Positions 56,391 to 64,000 of a stretch of DNA of 64,000 bases are shown piece by piece; positions within the stretch are counted from its first letter, which is position 1, and each line of letters starts with the position of its first letter. Both the position numbers and the translations under genes were made by a program. The DNA comes from Alviniconcha marisindica (Eukaryota > Mollusca > Gastropoda > Provannidae). Under the pieces are notes generated by a model, which saw nothing but the letters and a program-made list of their open reading frames with translations, had not been told where the DNA came from and ran no database searches. The stretch lies in the NCBI GenBank assembly GCA_018857735.1, contig JABMCL010001309.1, forward strand, positions 117,501-181,500, read 5' to 3'.

Positions 56391-56464
<74 letters not shown>
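56270..56464. repeat. (CA)n microsatellite with (CCCG)n interruption
   Basis: Two long CA tracts separated by a CGCCCGCCCG run. Confidence 0.96.
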
Positions 56465-56465
<1 letters not shown>

Positions 56466-57009
56466 CAAGCTGAAGAAGGGAGGGAGAGAGATAATTTTCA
56501 AAATACTTTATTGACAGCTATAAATCTGTTATAAAATTCAGAAACAAATAATCAGTACCACTCATTTTACACCCTGAGTAACCACATGTAGAAATAGGCT
56601 AAACAATTATGAACTGTAGTTAAATAGCGCATGTCAAAAAAATGCAAATCAATCGCGAGAATCAGTCATTAAAGAGTATGACAAAAAAATATGTACCGTT
56701 TGAAGCACATATCAACCACTGCTCGCTATTGTCGAACAAAATATCAATGACAGGGTGAGCAAAATTCAGCCTATCTTTATAAAAATATAAAAATAAATAG
56801 TTTAAGACATTCGATAAAGGTGTTTTAAAACACCTATCATTTAAAGGATGAAATTAAACGTGTGTTGCAAAGAACTAATACTGCTTTGAAGTCTATCTGA
56901 GTTCAGATAGTCATTACACACACGTTCACAGCTGATCGCTCTTTCGTCAAACATGCATTTCAAGCATTTAAAGGAACTGGCCTTCTCAAAGCATGTTTTG
57001 CCCAACAAG

Positions 57010-57070
57010 GAGAAGTAAGTAAGTTGCTGTTTTACGCCCAGTCAACCGGTACGGTTATATCAGGGCGATC
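57010..57070 (+). repeat. Dispersed family D fragment
   Basis: TTTTACGCCCAGTCAACCGG followed by ATATCAGGGCGAT, matching 30095-30165 in reverse. Confidence 0.65.
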
Positions 57071-57277
57071 CAACAAGGAGAAACAATCAAAATAATTATA
57101 AACTGAAGATCTAAACATTTTTTTTCAAAATGCTCAGTTGATTCTACATCGAATTTAGACAACTTTATCTCACCACCCTCAATGATACAGGGCGCATGGT
57201 GTGTGCGCACATCACCCCGTTGGCTAAAATTCCGAAAAAGTCGCGGTATGCGTCATCGAAGCTGAGCATGTCAGTTA

Positions 57278-57320
57278 TTTACTGGGTTTTAACGTCCTGT
57301 CAACCGCAGAGGGTTACCTC
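57278..57320 (-). repeat. Family B fragment, minus strand
   Basis: ACTGGGTTTTAACGTCCTGT then CAACCGCAGAGGGTTACCTC. Confidence 0.75.
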
Positions 57321-57520
57321 AGGCCCAATCACACATTCAAAATTCTTCAACATCAGTTCGAAGCACGAAGCACCATCAAAAAGCTGCACCACAGCTCCGA
57401 ATTCATCATAAACGCAGTCAAGCAAGCAAACAAACTAACAAACAAAAAGCCGCACATCTAGGTCTTTACATTTCCCCTTAAAAAAAGACAAGTATCACAT
57501 TTTCCAAGCATACCCCCACC

Positions 57521-57523
57521 CCT

Positions 57524-57552
<29 letters not shown>
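57521..57552. repeat. Poly(C) tract
   Basis: About 30 C following CCCCCACCCCTCC. Confidence 0.92.
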
Positions 57553-57554
<2 letters not shown>

Positions 57555-58689
57555 ACAAAATACACTGCGTGGGCTCAACTGAAACGAGAAAACTTACGAA
57601 ACCACAGGCACAGTCTCACATGTTTTTGGGCCTGTTTATATTCCATGGGCACTGAAAACACTGGAACCTGCATCAGTCGGTTTTAACGATTAGCAGGGTG
57701 ACCTATTTTATTCCGCCGACCAACACGGGAAACTGCCTTAGCCAATACTAACGTAGTTAAAATATGGAGAGGATTTGGAAAAAATATGAAGGTGAATGGA
57801 CCACGGAGGCAGAAATTAGGACAAGGAAGAAATTCCTGGCTGTGGACGAATCATATATGGCTACATTCTGACCTACTCCAGGCTTTAAAAGGGAGAACTC
57901 CGGCTTTTCATCAGTGGGAAACCTAACTTCTACGCCGCCGGACAAAACGTGTTCTGAGAGGCCAGTTCCTTTAAAGACTACACTACCAGCGGCCCAAGAA
58001 GACAAAACGCTGGTTCACCATGTGCTGGCAATATCATCATGCCAAAACCTTTCGATGTCAACTTCTCAAAGATGACAGGTCATTGCAGGATTGGAGATCG
58101 GGTCAAGCAATATTAAAGCAATATTATTCGTGACACAAAGCGAGTTAAGAAGAGATAAACGCAATAAAACGCTTACAAAAATAGTATAATCCAAAAGAGA
58201 TAACTGGAGGAGTAAAAACATGCAAAGACTCAGCCAGTCATTGCCAGACTGACAGCAATCTGGCAGTCAAAAATACTCAGCAATGAAAATGAAATGAAAA
58301 TGAAATAAAATCAACTTTTCTAACAAATGCATTGCCCCCAAACGTCATAATGTAAAAGCGTGATCACTATAACGCAACAAAACGTTTTGCGCGAATCACG
58401 TTGAATGTTTTTAAAGCGTTTACGACGAAAGTTCGGTTTTCTTGTTTCTTCTTCTCGCCTTCTGGGCGGGTCAGTATGTACAATCTTCACTCGTGAATTC
58501 TGCCCACATTTATTCTAGATATATATACAACCAGCCTCGGCATAAAAACAAATTAAGTGATGTATCATACGAATAAAAATTATTTAAAAATAAATAAAAA
58601 TCAGCAACACTGAAAACAAGTCATTCGCATAACCAACACTTAAGAAGCCATGTTTGGTTTGCTGGGGACTAGAGTTGCTTACTCCTGTT

Positions 58690-59260
58690 GCACGCGTCAC
58701 AAAGTGATTGTTGCCATTCACGCTGCCGCCATGTACGAGATCGCACAGCGAGACGTCAAGCTCTACAGCGTTCAAGCTAAAACACAAAAGGCAGGGAAAG
58801 GTGCTTCGTGACCAGCATGTACGAAACGGTCAAGCCCAACCGGCGTTTCAGCATCAGCGACTGCTGACCACTGCCTTTCGCTCTGGGCTCGTCTTGCGCT
58901 ACGATGCCGGCGTCTACGGTAAAACACGGGAGCGAGGAAAGCTAAAGGAGCGCTGGGAACTAAACGCTGAGGCCGGCTTATTATCAGCCGAGCTGGCGAT
59001 CCCAGTCATCAGTTCGCTCGTCCCAGGGAGGATACTGTGCGAAGATGTCAATGCCTACAGTCACAATTAAAATGCACCAAAAGCCCAGAAGAAGAAGAAG
59101 AAGAAGAGGAGGAATGCGTATACGAACAAGCTGGTCAGTTCTTGGATTATGACGACCTTGTCAACCGCATAGGCGCACTAAGTTGTGAAGCCAACTCTTC
59201 AGCTGGGCATACCGAGAAACAATCGTCCCTGCGGACTTTCGGGTTAAGTTAATCGAAATG
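58690..59260 (+). other. GC-richer, coding-like island of unknown nature
   Basis: A 120-codon frame (58708-59070) and a shorter frame with a good start context GCCGCCATGT (58732) overlap here. Base composition differs from the AT-rich flanks. I recognise no family. It may belong to the 3-prime UTR of the beta-propeller gene on the other strand, or be a transposon remnant. Confidence 0.25.
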
Positions 59261-59726
59261 TACAATGGCAGGCCAACGTCTGCCGCCCGGATGTCCTCCA
59301 CACACACAAAACACACACACACAGAAGACGGGCAGGTACAGGTGGGTGACCGTTAAGAACAGGGGTGGACCCAAGCCGTCTGAACAGCGGACTCGGCTCG
59401 TCATCCGCGCAAACCCGTCAACCCAGTCATGCCCAGCAGCGTTTCTACAGGGACGTCCACACCTCCGCCGATGTGTGTCTCACACACCTGCAGACGAGCG
59501 ACCAATTCACGGTCAACGGCGGAACCAGCTCCTCGCCGTCTGTCCATCCCCTGCTGCCCTTGGTCCATCCGCCCTGCAGGTCGCTTGTAGGCCACAGCGT
59601 CGTCGTCGTCGACTGCTGCTCTTCTTCACAGCCACTACAGAGGACGAGGCGGGGCAGGCGAGTGACCATCGCTGGACAATGACGGGGTGGAGCCAGCTCC
59701 ACCTCCAGCCGAGCAGCGTCTCCTGC

Positions 59727-59900
59727 TCAGTTGCCGTTGTTGTTGTCGTTGTTGTCGCGGGCGTCTGGCGCGAAGATGTCGATCTCCGTGGTGGTGGGCA
59801 GCATGGGCTGGCGGCTGGGCGTGGCGAAGTGGACGCTGGGCAGCTCGTTGCGAGTGACCAGCACTCGCCCGTCCTCGTCCACGGCCAGGCAGGAGGGGAA
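59727..59900 (-). CDS. Beta-propeller gene, terminal exon
   Basis: 174 nt including the stop: FPSCLAVDEDGRVLVTRNEL onward, ending in an Asp/Asn-rich tail. Acceptor CTCCTCTGCAG. A minus-strand AATAAA at 58514-58509 is a possible distant polyadenylation signal. Confidence 0.72.
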   Translation of the reverse strand, partial: FPSCLAVDEDGRVLVTRNELPSVHFATPSRQPMLPTTTEIDIFAPDARDNNDNNNGN

Positions 59901-60994
59901 CTGCAGAGGAGAGTATGGCGGCTTACTAGCGTCAAAAGACTAAATTACTAATTGTGTGCGTATAATTGCAGTTATGTGCTCATCGTTACTAGTTTTGTGT
60001 TTTGACTTGCAGCTAGGAGCCTACTTGCACTAAAAGCATATAATTAGTATCTTAACATAAGTAGTTACGTGCACATAATAGTACGAAAAGCACCAGCTAA
60101 CACCTTACCTTGACACCACGTTCTGAACAGAACACCTTACCTTGACACCACCTTTTGAACAGAACACCCTACCTTGACACCACGTTTTGAACAGAACGCC
60201 TTACCTTGACACCACGTTCTGAACAGAACACCTTACCATGACACCACGTTCTGAACAGAGCACCTTACCTTGACACCACGTTCTGAACAGAACACCTTAC
60301 CTTGACACCACCTTTTGAACAGAACACCTTACCTTGACACCACTCTTTGAACAGAACGCCTTACCTTGACACCACGTTTTGAACAGAGCCCTTTACCTTG
60401 ACACCCCGTTTCACCATGTTTTGAACAGAACACCTCACCATGACACCACGTTTTGACCTTGACACCACGTTTTGAGCAAAACGCCTCACCTCGACACCAC
60501 GTTTTGAACAGAACACCTTACCTCGACACCGCGTTCTGAACAGAACACGCACACATTCAGCATGCAATAGTCAGTGTCACCTTGACACCACGTTCTGAAC
60601 AGAACACCTTACCTTGACGCCACGTTTTGAAGTGAGCAGGACCGTCTCCTCCCCGCTCTTGGGGCAAATCCGGTGCACGGTGCTGTCCCCTTGGAGGGCG
60701 TAGTAGACACACCCATCGGCTCCGCCAACCACCTTGCTGCAGCTCACGTGGCGCGTGCGCGTGCGCATCTCGTGCTCCCACAGCACGTGGCCGCCCATGT
60801 CGAAGCAGAGGAGGGTGGTCGGGGGCGTGGCGGGCTGGTGGACCACCAGCAGTTCCCCGCCTCTTGTGCAGCCGACAACTTCAGGACCTGCACGCGCGCA
60901 CACGCACGTACGCACACATGTACGCACGCACACACGCACGCACGCATACACACGCACGCACGCGTACACACACACGCACGCAGGCAGGCGCACG

Positions 60995-61072
<78 letters not shown>

Positions 61073-61476
61073 TCCACACACACACACACACGCACATCCA
61101 CACACGCACGCACATGCACGCACGTTCGCACACACATTCAGCATGCAATAGTCAGTCAGTGTCACCTGATATCTACATGACAAAGATAAAAGTTTAGAAA
61201 ACAACAGCAAAAATCTTACGAATGATGATTATTCTCTCAACACTTCCCTAATAACGCCCAGGTAACCACAAAAGAGCAGCTGCATCCATATTAGGGCCAA
61301 AAAACACAATTCATCAAGTCACAGCGAAACCGAGAATTCGCCGTTCACCATACATCCCTTTCACTTTGTGTCTCGAAATAGTTTGGAAGAAATAGACACA
61401 GAGACAGACAGAGACAGAGACAGACACACAGACAGACAGACAAACATAGACACAGAGAGACAGAGAAAGACAGAGA

Positions 61477-61539
<63 letters not shown>

Positions 61540-62544
61540 TGTTTGTGAGTGAGTGTGAGTGGGCGCGCGTGCGTGAGTTCGAGACGGGGAAGGGAGCAGG
61601 GTGCTTGCTAGTACAGTACATCTCCACTAGTAGTAGTATTGATCGCTTTTATATAGCGCTATTCTCCGCTCTCGAGCAGACTCACTGCGCTCTACATGAG
61701 TGACTAGCTTTTTATAGCGCGTTTTTGAATATCCACCGAAGTGGTGTACTTACAGCGCTGGCATGGGTGGTGCCACATGAAACTGCTGCCATCTCGGCGC
61801 GTTCTTTGTACACCATACAACCATGCACCATGTCACTTCATACAAAGCCACATACGTAAGGTGTATGCATGTTCAGCTGTAACCTGCCACCTGCACTTTT
61901 GGCAGAATGACCGGGGTCTTTTACGTGCTACTGCGGTAACACGGGGGTGGAACGGATACCGAAATAAGAGTCCTAGCATAGACGGCCGTGTAGTATCTGA
62001 TCGGTTACAGGTGATTCTCCGATCGGTTTCGCCATCATCATACATGACACATCAGTTTTTAAAAAAAAGTCTAGCGCGATCACTGAGCCTTATAGATATA
62101 GATGTCACACCGGTTAAAAAAAAACTAAAAAAAACAATAACAACAAAACATGTCTAGCGCGATCACTGAGCCTTATACACTGATGCCACACAGGTTAAGA
62201 AAACAACAACAAAACGCGACTACTGAGCCTATTTTTTAAAGATAGATATGTCTCTCCGGTTTAAAAAATAAATAAAAAAAATGTCTCGCGCAATCACCGA
62301 GTCTCTTAAAATAGATGTCTCTCCGGTTTAAAAAAAAATGTCTAGCGCGATCACTGACCCTCTTAAGACCCTCTCCGGTTAAAAGAAAAAAAAGAAAAGA
62401 AAGAAAAAGAAAAAAAGAAAAGCCTAGCGCGGTCAGTGGGCCTCTTAAGATAGCTTCTCCGGTTAAAAAAAAAAAAAAAAAAGTCTAACGTGATCACTGA
62501 CCCTCTTAAGATAGATGTCCCTCCGGTAAAAAAAACAAAAACAA

Positions 62545-62591
<47 letters not shown>

Positions 62592-62998
62592 AGAAGAAGA
62601 AGAAGAATAGGCAAGCGCAATCACCGGGCCTCTTAGATAGATGTCTCTCCACTTTAAAAAAAAAAAAATGTCTAGCATGATCACTGAGCCGCTTAAGATA
62701 GCTGTCTCTCCGGTTAAAACAACAACAACAAAAATGTCTAGCGGCCGGCAGTCACCGAGCCTTTTACCTCGGACAAAGTCGACGGGCATGATGGAGCGCA
62801 GCACGCGGCCCCCCAGGTCCAGCAGGTCCACACTGCGGGTCTCTGGGGACGCGGCGGCCACCAGGGCGTCCGAGGCTCGAACCAGCCCCCGGTACTGCTG
62901 GCGCGTGGAGCGCGTGGCCACGAGACGCACGTGCTTCCCGCTGACGCTGTACAGCCCCAGCGCGCGCCCCGCGCAGCTCACCATCACGCGCTCCCAGC
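59727..62998 (-). CDS. TRIM/NHL-like beta-propeller protein, C-terminal three exons (5-prime partial)
   Basis: In transcript order the exons are 62998-62768, 60887-60613 and 59900-59727, joined in frame and ending at TGA 59729-59727. They encode about 226 residues. The sequence has repeating blade-like units (LGLYSVSGKHV, VDLLDLGGRVLRSI, LLCFDMGGHVLWEHEM, FPSCLAVDEDGRVLV), as in the C-terminal propeller of the expanded molluscan TRIM2/TRIM56-like proteins. The tail is Asn/Asp-rich. No RING, B-box or coiled coil is visible, because the 5-prime exons would lie beyond 64000. The family assignment rests on blade pattern only and could be another NHL-like protein. The introns hold a 32-bp donor-derived array (60097-60620) and a ~60-bp array (62040-62760). 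Confidence 0.7.
60097..60612 (-). repeat. 32-bp minisatellite built from an exon end plus its splice donor, about 15 copies
   Basis: In transcript orientation the unit contains AACGTGGTGTCAAGGTAAGG, a copy of the exon end (AACGTGGCGTCAAG) and donor (GTAAGG) at 60613, then TGTTCTGTTCA. Most copies keep AAG|GTAAGG. Confidence 0.96.
60613..60887 (-). CDS. Beta-propeller gene, middle exon
   Basis: 275 nt: PEVVGCTRGGELLVVHQPAT through TVLLTSKRGVK. Acceptor GTGCAG after a CA/CG-rich run; donor GTCAAG|GTAAGG. This exact junction is the template of the downstream minisatellite. Confidence 0.75.
60897..61130. repeat. CA/CG-rich low-complexity and (CA)n tract
   Basis: Immediately upstream (transcript sense) of the middle beta-propeller exon; (CA)n core at 61000-61068. 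Confidence 0.93.
61480..61560. repeat. (GT)n microsatellite preceded by GACAGA repeats
   Basis: ACAGACAGAGACAGAGAC-type repeats at 61390-61480, then GT tract. Confidence 0.95.
61640..61970. repeat. Dispersed repeat related to 29625-29700 and 30300-30580
   Basis: CTATTCTCCGCTCTCGAGCA and ACTCACTGCGCTCTACATGA match the 29630 segment (CTATTCTCTGCTCGAGAGTA). The distal part carries GGTCTTTTACGTGCTAC. Confidence 0.6.
62040..62765. repeat. ~60-bp minisatellite, about 12 copies, reaching the donor of the beta-propeller exon at 62768
   Basis: The unit combines AAAAAATGTCTAGCGCGATC, ACTGAGCCTCTTAAGATAGA and TGTCTCTCCGGTT, with variable A-runs and a GA microsatellite (62551-62588). The last unit merges into the sequence just inside the intron. 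Confidence 0.93.
62768..62998 (-). CDS. Beta-propeller gene, first visible exon
   Basis: 231 nt, 76 full codons plus split codons. WERVMVSCAGRALGLYSVSG onward, ending in MPVDFVR. Acceptor CTCTCGGCAG, donor CGAG|GTAAAA. Confidence 0.7.
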
Positions 62999-63119
62999 CT
63001 GCCGAGAGTAGGCTAATTTTAGTTCGAAGTGTAGGAGAAAAACAAAAAGCAGCAAGTAATTAACTGTTGAGGCGTTACATTTCGATCTGGAAGACGTTAA
63101 ACAGAGTAAATCCGACGGA

Positions 63120-63271
63120 GAAAGAGAGAGAGAGAGAGAGAGAGAGACGCGCACACACAGCGAGAGAGACGGAGAGAGTCAGAGAGATGAGACAGAGACA
63201 GAGGGACTGAGATGGGAGCGTTGGGGGGGGGGGGGGGGAGAGAGAGAGAGACTGATACTAGAGACTGATAC

Positions 63272-63320
<49 letters not shown>
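63120..63320. repeat. (GA)n microsatellites with a G-run
   Basis: Several GA tracts and a G-run at 63222-63238, in an intron of the beta-propeller gene. Confidence 0.93.
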
Positions 63321-63637
63321 CTATTCCCTTCAAGCGCAATTATTAGCCTATTGTGTGCATCAGTTCCCCTAAACAAACACTGAAATTTAGCCCTGATAAC
63401 TAACTGAAACAAAATGAGGCCTAGAGTGCCTGTGTAGAACCAGTCAATAAAGGCAGTTATTCAGCGCTCGAAAGACGCCACATAAACACAACAACAAAGA
63501 TCCGAATAGCCCACAGTAATTCTCACTTGGCATGCAAAGTATATGAACACCAAAGGTACATTCTCTAGAAACTCTCACCTGGCATGCGAGTAAATATAAG
63601 GTACGTGAACTCCACGAATGGTACATCCTAGGATGTT

Positions 63638-64000
63638 CAAGTTCAGTGTTGCTTTACATCCAGAGACTATAAGGACTATTAGGGACGGGGAGCCCAGGAC
63701 GGCCACCTCGACTTTCACTACAGCTACTGAGCTCTGCCACATAAGTGTTGCTTTACGTCCACATAGACCATAAGGACTATTAGGGACGGGGAGCCCAGGA
63801 GGGCCACCTCGACTTTCACACAGCTCCTGAGCTCTGCCACATAGCTTTTCAGTTTCAGCGTTGTTTTACGTCCACAGAGACCATAAGGACTATTAGGGAC
63901 GGGGAGCCCAGGACGGCCACCTCGACTTTCACACAGCTCCTGAGCTCTGACAAGTTCAGTGTTGCTTTACGTCCACAGAGACCATAAGGACTATTGGGAC
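63638..64000 (+). repeat. Dispersed family A element in tandem, 3.5 copies of ~104 bp
   Basis: Each unit contains GTTGCTTTACGTCCACAGAG, ACCATAAGGACTATTAGGGA, CAGGACGGCCACCTCGACTT and ACAGCTCCTGAGCTCTG. It runs off the right edge. Single copies elsewhere show that the unit is an interspersed repeat. Confidence 0.92.

Overview
The window is nuclear DNA from an animal. Genes are split into many small exons with GT-AG introns, the introns are packed with micro- and minisatellites, and several families of SINE-like and DNA-transposon repeats are scattered throughout. The proteins and the repeat style suggest a lophotrochozoan, most likely a gastropod or other mollusc. That placement is an inference; no single marker proves it.

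Three genes can be supported. (1) Plus strand, 724-20457: the gamma subunit of the COPI coatomer (COPG). Twenty-two coding exons join in frame to 846 residues plus a stop. Only the first ~30 residues lie off the left edge. (2) Minus strand, 53942-32385: the complete coding region of a TBC1D25 (OATL1) orthologue, a Rab GTPase-activating protein that binds Atg8-family proteins. It has eight coding exons and 896 residues, with the LC3-interacting motif and both catalytic fingers intact. (3) Minus strand, 62998-59727: the last three exons of a beta-propeller protein resembling molluscan TRIM/NHL proteins, continuing off the right edge. COPG and TBC1D25 converge on a ~12 kb intergenic stretch (20458-32384) that contains repeats, poly(dG) tracts and no convincing gene. 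Both proteins act in membrane traffic, but nothing here shows that they are linked.

Mobile elements: two copies of a piggyBac-like MITE flanked by TTAA, a 970-bp element and a 4.08-kb element each bounded by inverted repeats (the larger one holding a decayed LINE), a LINE 3-prime end inside a COPG intron, a probable hAT-like MITE, tRNA-headed SINEs and at least four dispersed repeat families.

The most striking pattern is that many minisatellites sit exactly on exon-intron junctions and contain copies of the splice site itself. COPG shows decoy 3-prime splice sites before three exons, a 42-bp in-frame array of 5-prime splice-site copies after one exon, and a GC-AG intron followed by a duplicate carrying a canonical GT donor. 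The beta-propeller gene has about 15 intronic copies of an exon end plus its donor. TBC1D25 has an array of branch-point-like motifs directly upstream of one acceptor, and a 20-bp array rich in donor-like motifs in another intron.
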